Part shown: in pieces, positions 49,983 to 60,329 of the stretch
Layout: the number at the start of each line of letters is the position of its first letter
Position numbering within the stretch: the stretch's first letter is position 1
NCBI RefSeq assembly: GCF_913773735.1
Contig: NZ_CAJYEB010000025.1
Span: 1 to 64,000, forward strand
Direction: 5' to 3'
DNA from: an uncultured Massilia sp.
GTDB taxonomy: Bacteria; Pseudomonadota; Gammaproteobacteria; Burkholderiales; Burkholderiaceae_D
DNA length: 64,000 nt
Position numbers and translations under genes: made by a program
Notes under the pieces: generated by a model
What the model was told of the DNA's origin: nothing
Database searches by the model: none
The model's input: only the letters and a program-made list of their open reading frames with translations

Positions 49983-52211
49983 TCACGCCGGCCGGCGCAG
50001 CAATGGCAGGTCGTTGCGGCGCGTGCCGGCGGCCTGCGCCAGCGCGTTCGCCAGCGCCGCCGCCATGGGGCCCTGCGCGGCTTCGGCGACGCCCAGCAGG
50101 GGTTCGCCCGGCCGGTCGATCAAGTCCACGTCGATCCGCTCCGGCACGCCGGAAAAGCGCATGATCGGATAGGCGCTCCAGTCGAAGCTGGCGATGCCCT
50201 GCGGACCGTAGCGCAGCTGCTCCTGCAGCGTCCAGCTGGCGGACTGGATGATGGCGCCTTCGAGCTGGTTGCGGGCGCCGTCGGGATTCACGACCTGGCC
50301 GCAGTCGGCCGCGCAGGCCACGCGCAGGATGCGCACCTCCTCGCGGTCGGCGTCGAACGCCAGCTCGACCGCGATGGCGACGTAGGCCATGCGGTTCTTG
50401 TACTGGCCGAAGCCGAACCCGAGGCCGTGCCGGCGCGCGGCCCTGGCGCCGGCCTTCCAGCCGAACAGCGCGGCGGCGCGTTCCACCACCGCGCGGGCGC
50501 GCGGCTGGGCGGCCAGGTGGTCGAGGCGGAAGCGCACCGGATCGGCGCCGGCCAGCGCCGCCAGCTGGTCGATGGTGCTCTCGATCGCGGTCACGTTCAG
50601 GTGCGCGCCGAGCGAGCGCATGGCCGAGGTGCGCAGCGGTGTCACCGGCAGGAAGTGGTTGACGACGCGGGCGTTCGGGATGTCGTACAGCGGCAGCGCG
50701 TTGCGGTCGCCGCCACCCTCCGGCTGCGGCATCGGCAGCGAGGGCGAGGGCACGAAGGGCGTGGCCAGCAGGCGCGCCGGCAGCAGCTTGCCGGCATTGC
50801 CGGGGCGCTCGTTGTGCGAGCCGCTCCACAAGGCGTAGTCCCACTGGTCGATCCGGCCGCCGGCGTCGAGGCTGGCGCGCACCGTCGTCACCATCGCCGG
50901 CGCGTACGGCTCCCACAGGTTCTCCTGGTCGCGCATCCACTGCACGCGCACCGGGCTGCCGGGCGCCGCGCAGGCCAGCAGCGCGGCGTCGGCGGCCACG
51001 TCGTCGGCGCCGTTGTGGCCGTAGCAGCCCGACCCCTCGGTATGGATGCAGCGCACCTTCTCGAGCGGCATGCGCACCATTTCCGCGAGCGCCGCGCGCA
51101 GCGGATACACGCCCTGGGTGTGGGTCCAGACGGTCAGCACGCCATCCTTCAACAGGCCGAGCGCGCACGACGGCCCGATCGAGCCGTGCAGCACGTACTG
51201 CTTGGTGTAGCGCGCGGCGACAGTCGGTCCGGCCGGCGCGCGCCGCTCGCCCTTGTCCAGGATCACGATGTCCTGCGCCGGCAGCGCCTGCAGCGTGGCG
51301 TGGATCGCGTCCGGGCGCGGCAGCGCGGCGCCGCCGGCCCAGCGCGCGCTGGCCGCCAGCGCGTTCATGGCGCCGATCGCGCGCCATTCGTCGTCGGCCA
51401 GCACGGCCAGGTAGTCGCCGTCGCGCACCACCTGGCGCACGCCGGCCATGCGCCGCACCCCGGCCAGGTCGGCCGATGCCAGGCGCGCGCCGGGACGCGG
51501 CGGGCGCACCACGCGCGCGTGCAGCATGCCGGGCGGGCGCATGTCCTGCACGTAGGCCGCGCCGCCGCTCACCTTGGCCGGGATGTCCACGCGCGGCACG
51601 CTCTTGCCGATCAGGCGGTAGCGCGCCGGGTCGCGCAACGGCGAGGTCGGCGCGGCTTCGCGGTGCAGGCCGGCGCCGTCCAGGCCCCTCAGCGCGTCGC
51701 CGTAGTGCATGCTGGCGCCGCCCGCGCCGAGCACGCGCCCGGCCTGCAGGCGCACGGTATCGGGCGCCACCCGCCACTGGGCGGCGGCGCCGGCGCGCAG
51801 CAGCGCCGCCACCTGGCTGGCCGCGTGCAGCAGCGCGGTGCCGCTGTCGGCCATCGTGTGGCTGCCGGCGGTATAGCCTTCGTTCGGCGTCAGCAGCGTG
51901 TCGCCGCCGACGAAGCGGATGTCGGCCGGGGCCAGCTCCAGCGGTTCCAGCGCCACCTGCATCAGCGCGGTACGCACGCCGGTGCCCAGTTCGACCTTGC
52001 CGCTGCAGACGGTGACCTTGCCGTCCGGCGCGACCTGGATCCAGGCGTCCAGCAGCGGCGTGTTCTTCAGGCTGCCCGGCAGCTTCGGGTTGGCCAGCTT
52101 CGGCAGGCCCATCGCGTTGAACTCGGCCAGGGCGGAGGGCAGCAGCGAGATGCCGACGATCAGCGCGCCGCCCTTCAGGATGGCGCGGCGGGCGTGGTCG
52201 GGCGCGTTCAT
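49983..52211 (-). CDS. iorB: Molybdenum hydroxylase large subunit, isoquinoline 1-oxidoreductase beta type
   Basis: A 742-aa xanthine-oxidase-family protein without an FAD subunit gene. The N-terminus has a Tat-like segment (DHARRAILKGGALIVGISL). Landmarks are GKVELGTGVRTALMQ, DTLLTPNEGYTAGSHTMADSG, CYGHNGADD, and the C-terminal catalytic Glu in GEPLLGVAEAAQGPMAAALANA, where the usual GEPGTPP form is changed. IorAB-type enzymes hydroxylate N-heterocycles or oxidise aldehydes and pass electrons to a cytochrome c. It overlaps iorA by 4 bp. The substrate cannot be read from the sequence. Confidence 0.88.
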   Translation of the reverse strand: MNAPDHARRAILKGGALIVGISLLPSALAEFNAMGLPKLANPKLPGSLKNTPLLDAWIQVAPDGKVTVCSGKVELGTGVRTALMQVALEPLELAPADIRFVGGDTLLTPNEGYTAGSHTMADSGTALLHAASQVAALLRAGAAAQWRVAPDTVRLQAGRVLGAGGASMHYGDALRGLDGAGLHREAAPTSPLRDPARYRLIGKSVPRVDIPAKVSGGAAYVQDMRPPGMLHARVVRPPRPGARLASADLAGVRRMAGVRQVVRDGDYLAVLADDEWRAIGAMNALAASARWAGGAALPRPDAIHATLQALPAQDIVILDKGERRAPAGPTVAARYTKQYVLHGSIGPSCALGLLKDGVLTVWTHTQGVYPLRAALAEMVRMPLEKVRCIHTEGSGCYGHNGADDVAADAALLACAAPGSPVRVQWMRDQENLWEPYAPAMVTTVRASLDAGGRIDQWDYALWSGSHNERPGNAGKLLPARLLATPFVPSPSLPMPQPEGGGDRNALPLYDIPNARVVNHFLPVTPLRTSAMRSLGAHLNVTAIESTIDQLAALAGADPVRFRLDHLAAQPRARAVVERAAALFGWKAGARAARRHGLGFGFGQYKNRMAYVAIAVELAFDADREEVRILRVACAADCGQVVNPDGARNQLEGAIIQSASWTLQEQLRYGPQGIASFDWSAYPIMRFSGVPERIDVDLIDRPGEPLLGVAEAAQGPMAAALANALAQAAGTRRNDLPLLRRPA

Positions 52212-52669
52212 GCGGCACCTCCGGCGACGTCCTTGATCGCCGCCAGGATGCGGTGGTGCGTGCCGCAGCGGCACAGGTTGGGTTCCATGTGGCGGCGGAT
52301 CTGCTGCTCGTTCGGGTGCGGATGGGCGTCCAGCAGGGCTTGCGCGCGCGTCAGCATCCCCGCGATGCAGTAGCCGCACTGCGCCGCCTGGTGCTTGATG
52401 AAGGCGGCCTGCAGCCTGCCCGGCCGCTCGGCGCTGCCCATGCCCTCGACGGTGCGCACGGCGCGGCCCTCGAGGGCCGCCAGCGGCGTCAGGCAGGAAA
52501 ACACCGGCTTGCCGTCGACGATGACGGTGCAGGCGCCGCACTGGCCCATGCCGCAGCCGAACTTGGCCCCGTTCAGGCGCAGCTCGTTGCGCAGCACGTA
52601 CAGCAGCGGGGTGGCGGGATCGGCCTGCAGCGCGTGCGGCCTGCCGTTGATGGTGACGCGGGTCGTCAT
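52208..52669 (-). CDS. iorA: Molybdenum hydroxylase [2Fe-2S] subunit, isoquinoline 1-oxidoreductase alpha type
   Basis: A 153-aa protein with two [2Fe-2S] clusters: plant-type CGMGQCGACTVIVDG with its fourth Cys in FSC, and the C-terminal alpha-helical type in QCGYCIAGM and LCRCGTH. It passes electrons from the Mo subunit to the cytochrome. It overlaps both neighbours by 4 bp, giving the compact order cytochrome c, iorA, iorB. GGAGACC precedes the ATG. Confidence 0.92.
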   Translation of the reverse strand: MTTRVTINGRPHALQADPATPLLYVLRNELRLNGAKFGCGMGQCGACTVIVDGKPVFSCLTPLAALEGRAVRTVEGMGSAERPGRLQAAFIKHQAAQCGYCIAGMLTRAQALLDAHPHPNEQQIRRHMEPNLCRCGTHHRILAAIKDVAGGAA

Positions 52670-53934
52670 TGCGGGGTCTCCTTGCGCAGCGTGGCGCTCT
52701 TGGTGGCGGTGTCGGGCCAGGCGGCCCGGCCGGCGAGGCCGGTGCGGACATAGGCGGCCAGCTCGGCCACCTGGGCATCGCTCAGCGTGTCGGCGAACGG
52801 CGGCATGTACACCTTCGACCCGGTTTCCCAGGGAATGCCGTGCAGGACGGTCTGGACGAAGTTGTCGGGCCGCTCGCCCAGCACGGCGCTGCTGCGCGCC
52901 AGGCCGGGGCGGCCATCCACGCGCATCATCGGCGCGGCCGGCGCGTGGCAGCCGGCGCAGGCCGCGGCGAACAGGCGCCTGCCGGGCAGGTCGGCGGACA
53001 GGTCGGCGGAAGGCGGCGTGGGGGCGGCCGCGGGCGCGGCGGCGGGGCCGGCATCCTGGATCGACATCAGGTAGGCCGCCATCGCGTCCACGTCTTCGCG
53101 CGGCACGCCGGCGAGGCGCTCGGTCACCGGGCGCATCGGCCCCTTGGCGGCGCCGTGCGCGCCGGACAGGCCGCCGCGCAGGTAGTCCACCAGTTCGGCC
53201 TGCGTCCACGGCGCGGCCCCGCCGGTCAGGCGGGTGAGGGCGGGCGCGTCCCAGCCGTCGATGTTCCCGCCCTGGAACGGCGGATGGCGCTCGCCGCCGA
53301 GCAGGTTCATGCCGCTGTGGCAGGAGGCGCAGTGGCCGAGCGTGTCGACCAGGTAGCGCCCGCGCTCGAGCGGGGTCGCCTGGCGCGCCGGAATGCCGGC
53401 GTCGCCGGGGCGCAGGTACAGCATGTTCCAGAACGCCAGCAGCGGCCGGAAGTTGAGCGGTAACACCAGCGCGTTGTCCGGCGGCGTCGCGCGCACCGGC
53501 TCGCGCGACATCAGGTAGTGGTAGCTGGCCTCGATGTCGGCATCCGACATGCGCGTGGTGTGGATGTAGGGGAAGGCGGGATACAGCAGGTGCCCGTCGC
53601 GCGACACGCCTTCGCGCAGCGCGCGCCGGAACGCCTGCGCCGACCAGCGCCCGATGCCCGTCTCCGGGTCCGGCGTGATGTTGGTGCTGTAGATGGTGCC
53701 GAACGGCGTGTCCAGTCCCAGGCCGCCGGCGTAGGCGGCACCGCCCCTGGCGGTGTGGCAGACCATGCAGTCGCCCAGCGCCACGACGCGGGCGCCGGCG
53801 GCGAGCACGGCGGGAGCGGCCGCCGCCGCGGGTGGATCGACCGGGGCGATCGGCTCGGCCCGCGTCCACAGGGCCAGGCCGGCCGCCGCGACGGCGAGCG
53901 CCGCCACGGCGGCGGCGGTGATGCGTAGTCTCAT
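52666..53934 (-). CDS. Three-haem cytochrome c partner of the molybdenum hydroxylase
   Basis: A 422-aa exported protein, signal anchor in residues 1-25, with three CxxCH haem sites: CMVCH (56-60), CASCH (about 207) and CAGCH (about 336). It is like the cytochrome subunit of alcohol/aldehyde dehydrogenases. It accepts electrons from IorAB and hands them to a terminal oxidase. The third domain is followed by a conserved-looking PPFADTLSDAQVAELAAYV. First gene of the three. Confidence 0.9.
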   Translation of the reverse strand: MRLRITAAAVAALAVAAAGLALWTRAEPIAPVDPPAAAAAPAVLAAGARVVALGDCMVCHTARGGAAYAGGLGLDTPFGTIYSTNITPDPETGIGRWSAQAFRRALREGVSRDGHLLYPAFPYIHTTRMSDADIEASYHYLMSREPVRATPPDNALVLPLNFRPLLAFWNMLYLRPGDAGIPARQATPLERGRYLVDTLGHCASCHSGMNLLGGERHPPFQGGNIDGWDAPALTRLTGGAAPWTQAELVDYLRGGLSGAHGAAKGPMRPVTERLAGVPREDVDAMAAYLMSIQDAGPAAAPAAAPTPPSADLSADLPGRRLFAAACAGCHAPAAPMMRVDGRPGLARSSAVLGERPDNFVQTVLHGIPWETGSKVYMPPFADTLSDAQVAELAAYVRTGLAGRAAWPDTATKSATLRKETPQ

Positions 53935-53976
53935 CGTGTTCCGTTCATGGTGAAAGAGTCGGTGGAAAGGACGCCG

Positions 53977-55635
53977 TCACGCCACCAGGCGCAGCGCGGG
54001 CGCGCGCTGTGTGCCGGCCGCCGCCGCTGCCGCTGCTGCTGCTGCTGCCGTGGACGGCGCGGTCGCGGGCACGGCGGCGCCGGCGTCGTGCGCGAGGCGG
54101 AAGCTGCCGACCAGGCGCGCAAGCGCGCCGGCCTGCTCGTGCAGGCTGCCGGCGGCGGCGGCCGCTTCCTCGACCAGCGCCGCGTTCTGCTGGGTGACCG
54201 CATCCATCTCGGTGATGGCGATGTTCACGTGGCCGATGCCCGTGCGCTGCTCGGCAGAGGCCGCGGTGATGGCGGCGATGATGGCGCCGACCCGCTCGAC
54301 GCTGCCCACCACCTCGTCCATCGTGGCGCCGGCGCGCGCGACCATCTGGCCGCCGGTGCCGATGCTGCGCACGCTGTCGTCGATCAGCACCTTGATTTCC
54401 TTGGCGGCCGCGGCGCTGCGCTGCGCCAGGTTGCGCACCTCCGCCGCCACCACCGCGAAGCCGCGGCCCTGTTCGCCGGCGCGCGCCGCCTCGACGGCGG
54501 CGTTGAGCGCCAGGATATTGGTCTGGAAGGCGATGCCTTCGATGACGCCGATGATCGCCTCGATGCGGCCGGCGCTGGCGTGTATCGCGTCCATCGTCTG
54601 CACCACCTGCGCGACGGCGCCGCCGCCGCGCCGCGCCACGTCGGACGCCGACACGGCCAGCGCGTTCGCATCGCGCGAACTTTCGGCGTTCTGTGCCACC
54701 GCCTGGGTCAGCTGCTCCATCGACGCCGCCGTCTCTTCCAGCGAGCTGGCCTGCGATTCGGTGCGGTTCGACAGGTCGGCGTTGCCGGCGGCGATCTGCG
54801 ACGAGGCGGTGGCGATGGTGTCGGCGCTGGAACGGATGGCGCCGATCATGCCGGCCAGGTTTTCCTGCATCGTCTTCATCGCGAACAGCAGGCTGGAACG
54901 GTCGGCCGCGCCGGTGCGCACCGTCATGCTCAGGTCGTGGGCCGCGATGCGCAGCGCGACGTCCGCCGCATACTCCGGGCTGCCGCCGATGGTGCGCTGC
55001 AGGCTGCGGTTGACGCCGACGACGATGGCCGACAGCAAGGCGCAGGCCGCGGCGATCACCAGCAGCCCCTGGCCCAGCGCCTCGCGGAACGCCGCCTCGA
55101 TGTCGTCGACGTACACGCCGGTGACCAGTGCCCAGCCCCATGGCTTGTAGCTGTCGATGCGCGCCAGCTTGGACGACGTCTCCTGCCGGCCCGGCCGCAG
55201 CCACAGATAGGAAATGAATCCCTGGCCGGCGTCGGACGCGGCCAGGCGGGCGATCTCGCGGTAGACGAAGATGCCGTCCGGCGAGCGGAACGCGCTCATG
55301 TCCTTGCCGTCGTTGTCCGGCTTGCCCGGGTTCTGGATCTGGCGGCCGTCCATGCCCGTCAGCGACACGTAGCCGTCCTCGCCGTAGCGCATCGCCTTCA
55401 GCACGGCCCTGGCGCGCGACTTGGCCTCGTCCTCGCTCATGCGTCCGGCTTGCGCCTGGGCGGCGAAATCGGCGACGACGGAACGCGCCATCTTGCCGAC
55501 GTTGACGAGGTCCGCCTTGCGCTCGGCCACGCGCAGCTCGCGCGCCTGCAGCACGTCGTAGCCCGAGATGGCGCACAGGCAGGCGAGGCTGGCCACCAGC
55601 GGCAGCCATAGTTTTTGACGAAAAGTGAAGTGCAT
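53977..55635 (-). CDS. Methyl-accepting chemotaxis protein
   Basis: A 552-aa chemoreceptor: basic start and TM1 (about 8-27), a periplasmic single-Cache-like domain ([40 protein letters not shown]), TM2 (about 185-205), a HAMP-like region, and the cytoplasmic signalling hairpin with [24 protein letters not shown]. It ends in an Ala-rich stretch without a CheR-docking pentapeptide. Calcium-channel-type Cache domains often sense organic acids. It lies between two catabolic clusters and could sense one of their substrates. ATG 55635 is chosen over an upstream ATG without a site. Confidence 0.92.
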   Translation of the reverse strand: MHFTFRQKLWLPLVASLACLCAISGYDVLQARELRVAERKADLVNVGKMARSVVADFAAQAQAGRMSEDEAKSRARAVLKAMRYGEDGYVSLTGMDGRQIQNPGKPDNDGKDMSAFRSPDGIFVYREIARLAASDAGQGFISYLWLRPGRQETSSKLARIDSYKPWGWALVTGVYVDDIEAAFREALGQGLLVIAAACALLSAIVVGVNRSLQRTIGGSPEYAADVALRIAAHDLSMTVRTGAADRSSLLFAMKTMQENLAGMIGAIRSSADTIATASSQIAAGNADLSNRTESQASSLEETAASMEQLTQAVAQNAESSRDANALAVSASDVARRGGGAVAQVVQTMDAIHASAGRIEAIIGVIEGIAFQTNILALNAAVEAARAGEQGRGFAVVAAEVRNLAQRSAAAAKEIKVLIDDSVRSIGTGGQMVARAGATMDEVVGSVERVGAIIAAITAASAEQRTGIGHVNIAITEMDAVTQQNAALVEEAAAAAGSLHEQAGALARLVGSFRLAHDAGAAVPATAPSTAAAAAAAAAAAGTQRAPALRLVA

Positions 55636-55718
55636 GGGAATCCCTGTTGATCGATTGCTGTTCGTTGTGGTCGCGATCGATACGATGGTTCGGGTATGCA
55701 CTCGCGAAGTTGCAGAGA

Positions 55719-56786
55719 TTAAATGATCGAACGATCACTAGCAAGCGCTAAATGTGCCGGTTCGCGCGGATGCGACAGTCGGTCGCCTTCGTCCGGCGCG
55801 GCGCCGTCAAGGCGGTGGCGCCCGAGCGCGACCATGTCGGCCTGCCCGGATGCCAGCAGCGCCGCCCCGGCCGCCCGGTCGGTTCCACAGCCGGCGATGA
55901 CGACGCCGCAGAAGTGCGGACGCACGATCGCGAGCAGGCGCTGCATCTCGGGCATGCCGCCCCGCTCATCGCAATCGGTCGCGTGGAGGTAGGCGACGCC
56001 GGCGACGCCGAGCACGCGCGCCAGGTAGGTGTAGGTCGCCACCGCATCCGGGTCGGGCGCGTTGTTGCGGGTGGAGAAAGGCGAGATGCGCACGCCGACG
56101 CGGCCGGCCGGCACTTCCTCGAGCACGGCGCGCAGCACCAGGTCGAGGAAGCGCACGCGGTCCACCAGCTGGCCGCCGAACAGGTCGGCGCGGCGGTTGG
56201 TGTGCGGCGACAGGAACTGCTGCGGCAGGTAGCCGTCGCCGGCGTGGATCTCGACGCCGTCCAGGCCCGCGCGCAGCGCGTTGCGGGCGGCGGCGCGGAA
56301 TTCCTCGACGGCGCAGTGGATCTCTGCGATCGTCATCGCGCGCGCCGGCGAGGCCGCGATGCGGCCGTGGCAGCCGTTGGCCAGGCGCGCGTACACCCGC
56401 AGCAGGTGCAGGTCGTCGTCGACGGCGGACGGCGCCAGCGGCGCGCGTCCTTCCAGCAGCGCGTACGAGCTCACGCGGCCGCTGTGGCACAGCGGCGCGA
56501 ACACGGTGCCGCCCGCGGCGTGCACCGCCGCGGCGACGCGGCGCCAGCCCTGCACCTGCGCCTGGCCGTACAGGCCGGGCGCCAGTTCGTCGGCGACCGC
56601 ATTGCGCGACACGCTGGCCGCGTCGGCGATCACCAGGCCCGCCGTCGCGCACTGTGCATGGTCGGCGGCGCTGGCGGCGCCGGGCACGCCGTCCGCGCCG
56701 CAGCGCGCATGCGGCGGCGGTGACAGCGCGATGCGATTGGGCAGGGTCAGGTCGCCGAGGCGGACGGGATCGAGAAGGCTGGTCAT
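55719..56786 (-). CDS. Old Yellow Enzyme-like NADH:flavin oxidoreductase
   Basis: A 355-aa TIM-barrel flavoprotein: N-terminus [15 protein letters not shown], flavin/substrate site [12 protein letters not shown] in place of the usual LxHxGR, and the long [26 protein letters not shown] block, which carries the FMN region. Related enzymes reduce electron-poor double bonds. The normal HAAHGY is changed to HAGDGY, so activity may differ. It is the last gene before the receptor, 166 bp after the livF gene; the gap shows no gene. Confidence 0.87.
   Translation of the reverse strand: MTSLLDPVRLGDLTLPNRIALSPPPHARCGADGVPGAASAADHAQCATAGLVIADAASVSRNAVADELAPGLYGQAQVQGWRRVAAAVHAAGGTVFAPLCHSGRVSSYALLEGRAPLAPSAVDDDLHLLRVYARLANGCHGRIAASPARAMTIAEIHCAVEEFRAAARNALRAGLDGVEIHAGDGYLPQQFLSPHTNRRADLFGGQLVDRVRFLDLVLRAVLEEVPAGRVGVRISPFSTRNNAPDPDAVATYTYLARVLGVAGVAYLHATDCDERGGMPEMQRLLAIVRPHFCGVVIAGCGTDRAAGAALLASGQADMVALGRHRLDGAAPDEGDRLSHPREPAHLALASDRSII
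55725..55738. promoter_or_regulatory. TetR-type operator candidate (copy A)
   Basis: GATCGAACGATCAC matches 13 of 14 bases of the dyad in the VOC promoter (61667-61680). It lies in the last codons of the OYE-like gene, about 90 bp upstream of the chemoreceptor start. Confidence 0.4.
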
Positions 56787-56952
56787 GGCGTGGCTCCGGG
56801 GCGAAGGACGGACCGACTGTAACGGCGGCCCCGGCGCGCGATAAGCCGGCGCGGATCGACAACACCGTTGCGCTCCAGGCAAGGATGGCCCGGTCGAGCC
56901 GGCGTCGCTGCCTGCCGGTCCGTCCCCGGCACGGCGCTGAAGGCCGCGCCGG

Positions 56953-57657
<705 letters not shown>

Positions 57658-57669
57658 GTGCTTCTCCAG

Positions 57670-58413
57670 TCAGTGGCGTCCGAGGTAGACGCGGCGCACC
57701 TCGTCGTTGGCGCGGATGTCGGCCGGCGTGCCGGCGGCCAGCAGTTCGCCGTGGTGCAGCACCACGATGCGGTCGCTGATGCCCATCACCATCTTCATCT
57801 TGTGTTCGACCAGCACGACGGTGCGCTGGGCGGCCAGGCGCACGATCAGGTCCATCATCGTGCGCGTCTCTTCCGGACTCATGCCGGCGGTGGGCTCGTC
57901 CATCAGCAGCAGCTTCGGGTCGGTCGCCAGCGCGATCGCGATTTCCAGCGCGCGCTGCTGGCCGTGCGCCAGTTCGCGCGCGGGGCGGGCCGCGTGCTGG
58001 CCCAGGCCGACCAGCTGCAGCAGGTCGCGGGCGCGCGGCTCCAGGTCCAGCGTGTCGCGCCGGCGCCAGAAGTTCAGCCGCGCCACGCGCGCCTGCAGCG
58101 CGACGCGCACGTTCTCCAGCACGCTGAACGAGGGGAACACGTTGGTGATCTGGAACGACTTGGCCACGCCGATGTGCGAGAACGCGTGCTGGCGCAGGCG
58201 CGACGTCTCGACGCCGTCGAACAGCACGCGGCCGGACGACGGTGCGAAGCTGCCCGACAGCACGTTGAAGAAGGTGCTCTTGCCGGCGCCGTTGGGGCCG
58301 ATGATCGAGGTGAGCCTGCCGCGCTCGAAGTCGACCGAGACGTCGTTCAGCGCGGTGAACTTGCCGAAGCGGCGCGTCAGGTGCTCGGTGCGCAGGATGA
58401 TGTCAGCGGCCAT
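57670..58413 (-). CDS. ABC transporter ATPase, LivG family (second set)
   Basis: A 247-aa ATPase starting at MAADI: Walker A GPNGAGKST, SFQITNVFPSFSVLENV, signature degenerate as LAHGQQRALEIAIAL, Walker B LLLMDEPTAGMSPEE, H-loop VLVEHKMKMV. It overlaps the livM gene by 11 bp. A longer upstream start runs into livM and is rejected. Confidence 0.92.
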   Translation of the reverse strand: MAADIILRTEHLTRRFGKFTALNDVSVDFERGRLTSIIGPNGAGKSTFFNVLSGSFAPSSGRVLFDGVETSRLRQHAFSHIGVAKSFQITNVFPSFSVLENVRVALQARVARLNFWRRRDTLDLEPRARDLLQLVGLGQHAARPARELAHGQQRALEIAIALATDPKLLLMDEPTAGMSPEETRTMMDLIVRLAAQRTVVLVEHKMKMVMGISDRIVVLHHGELLAAGTPADIRANDEVRRVYLGRH

Positions 58414-59386
58414 CGGTCTTCTCCAGGAAGGTGCCCCATACCCCTTTCGGGAAGAACAGGACGAAGAACATGAAGATCGCACCGACGTACAGCTGCCAGT
58501 GCTCGGTCCAGAGCGAGAACACGTCCTGGATCAGCAGGAACAGGGCGGCGCCGACGAAGGGGCCGAAGAAGGTGCCCATGCCGCCCAGCAGGCACAGCAT
58601 GACGACCAGGCCCGAGGTCTCGTAGTGCAGGCTCTCGATGGCGACGCTGGACAGGTGGATCGCGTTCAATGCGCCGGCCAGGCCGCACACGGCGCCGGAC
58701 AGCACGAAGGCGATCAGCTTGGTGTGCTCGACGTGGAAGCCGCAGGCGCGGGTGCGCGCCTCGTTCTCGCGGATCGCTTCCACCGCGCCGCCGAACGGCG
58801 AGGCCAGCACGCGCGACAGCGCCAGCAGCGCCAGCGCCACCACGGCGAGGAAGGCGAAGTACTTGACGGTCGGGTCGAGCAGGTCGAGCGTCACGCCGGG
58901 CAGGCGCAGCGTGGCCACGTTGACCCCGCGCAGCCCGTTCTCGCCGCCGGACTCGGGCAGCTGGTAGACCAGGAAGTACACGCATTGCGACAGCGCCAGC
59001 GTGACCATGGCGAAGTAGATGCCGCGCGTGCGGATCGCCAGCAGGCCCATGGCCAGCGCCAGCACGGCGGCGATGACGACGGCGGCGGGCAGCGCGATCC
59101 ACCACGGCTGGCCGGCCTGGGCGATCAGGATCCCGGCGCCGTAGGCCCCGACGCCGAAGAAGGCGGCGTGGCCGAACGACAGCATCCCCATGTAGCCGAA
59201 CATCAGGTTGAAGCCGGCGCCGAACAGGCCGTAGACCAGGATATTGGTGGCCACCGACTGGTTCGGGACCAGCCAGGGCAGGATCGCCAGCACCAGCACG
59301 CTGGCCAGCACGCGGTGCGTGCGGACGTGGCGGAACAGCGCGCGCGGCGCGGGCGCCGCGCGCAGGATATCGGTATGTGCATTCAT
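58403..59386 (-). CDS. Branched-chain-type ABC transporter permease, LivM family (second set)
   Basis: A 327-aa permease with a roughly 30-residue polar start, then multiple TM segments and the family block GFNLMFGYMGMLSFGHAAFFGVGAYGAG, RENEARTRACGFHVEHTKL, and LGGMGTFFGPFVGAALF. It pairs with the LivH-type permease 10 bp upstream. Confidence 0.92.
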   Translation of the reverse strand: MNAHTDILRAAPAPRALFRHVRTHRVLASVLVLAILPWLVPNQSVATNILVYGLFGAGFNLMFGYMGMLSFGHAAFFGVGAYGAGILIAQAGQPWWIALPAAVVIAAVLALAMGLLAIRTRGIYFAMVTLALSQCVYFLVYQLPESGGENGLRGVNVATLRLPGVTLDLLDPTVKYFAFLAVVALALLALSRVLASPFGGAVEAIRENEARTRACGFHVEHTKLIAFVLSGAVCGLAGALNAIHLSSVAIESLHYETSGLVVMLCLLGGMGTFFGPFVGAALFLLIQDVFSLWTEHWQLYVGAIFMFFVLFFPKGVWGTFLEKTDGR

Positions 59387-59396
59387 GCTCGACCTC

Positions 59397-60281
59397 TCAA
59401 TTCATCAAGCCGGCGCGGCCGAACAGGCCTTGCGGGCGCAACAGCAGGACCAGGGCCATGATGAGGAACATCGACACCTTGGCCGCTTCCGGCACGAACA
59501 GCACGGCCATGCTCTCGACGACGCCGACCAGGATGCCGGCGACGATGGCGCCGGCCAGCGATCCCATGCCGCCCACCACCGTGACCACGAAGGCGACGGT
59601 CAGCACCGAGCCGCCCATTTCCGGGCTGATCCCCTGCAGCGGCGCGGCCAGGAATCCGGCCAGGCCGGCCACGCCGGTGCCCACGCCGAACACGATCAGC
59701 CAGACCCGGGCCACGTCGATGCCGAGGATGCGCACGATCTGCGGATCGCGCGCGCCGGCCCGCACGACCAGGCCGAACGAGGTCTTCTCGATGAAGACCC
59801 ACAGCGCCAGCAGCACCAGCGCGGTGACGCCGATCACGAACAGGCGGTACAGCGGGAACTGCCCGACCAGGATGTCCGCCGCGCCCTGCAGCAGTTCCGG
59901 CGTGTCGACCGGCAGGCCCTGCTTGCCGAAGCCGATGCGCACCAGTTCCACCATCACGTAGGCGAGGCCGAAGGTCAGCAGCAGCGGATAGTCGATGCCC
60001 CGTCCGTACAGGGGCCGCACCAGCGTGCGCTCGGCCAGCATGCCGAGCGCGCCCGTGACGAGCGGTACCAGCACGAGGCACAGCCAGAAGTTCGGCACCC
60101 AGCCGTACAGCAGGTAGCCGGCGTAGGCGCCGACCATGAAGAAGGCGCCGTGCGCGAAGTTCACGACGGTCAGCATGCCGAAGATCAGCGACAGGCCGAC
60201 CGCCAGCAGCACGTAGACCGCGCCCAGCGCGAGTCCGGTGAACAGCTGGAGTCCGACCAGCTGCAGAGTGATGCCGTCCAT
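59397..60281 (-). CDS. Branched-chain-type ABC transporter permease, LivH family (second set)
   Basis: A 294-aa permease: QLFTGLALGAVYVLLAVGLSLIFGM, VVNFAHGAFFMVGAYAGY, VVGGMGSLAGAIVAGILVGVVES, end LLLRPQGLFGRAGLMN. It starts 48 bp after the binding-protein gene, with an AGGAGG site upstream of the ATG. Confidence 0.92.
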   Translation of the reverse strand: MDGITLQLVGLQLFTGLALGAVYVLLAVGLSLIFGMLTVVNFAHGAFFMVGAYAGYLLYGWVPNFWLCLVLVPLVTGALGMLAERTLVRPLYGRGIDYPLLLTFGLAYVMVELVRIGFGKQGLPVDTPELLQGAADILVGQFPLYRLFVIGVTALVLLALWVFIEKTSFGLVVRAGARDPQIVRILGIDVARVWLIVFGVGTGVAGLAGFLAAPLQGISPEMGGSVLTVAFVVTVVGGMGSLAGAIVAGILVGVVESMAVLFVPEAAKVSMFLIMALVLLLRPQGLFGRAGLMN

Positions 60282-60329
60282 GCTACCTCCTGTCGATGGC
60301 GATGCGGGTGGGGTGGGGGACGCGGGCCA

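Noticed and set aside
49893..52373. 826-codon plus-strand frame opposite iorB
   Set aside because: His/Arg/Gln/Gly-rich shadow; the minus strand encodes a recognisable molybdenum hydroxylase.
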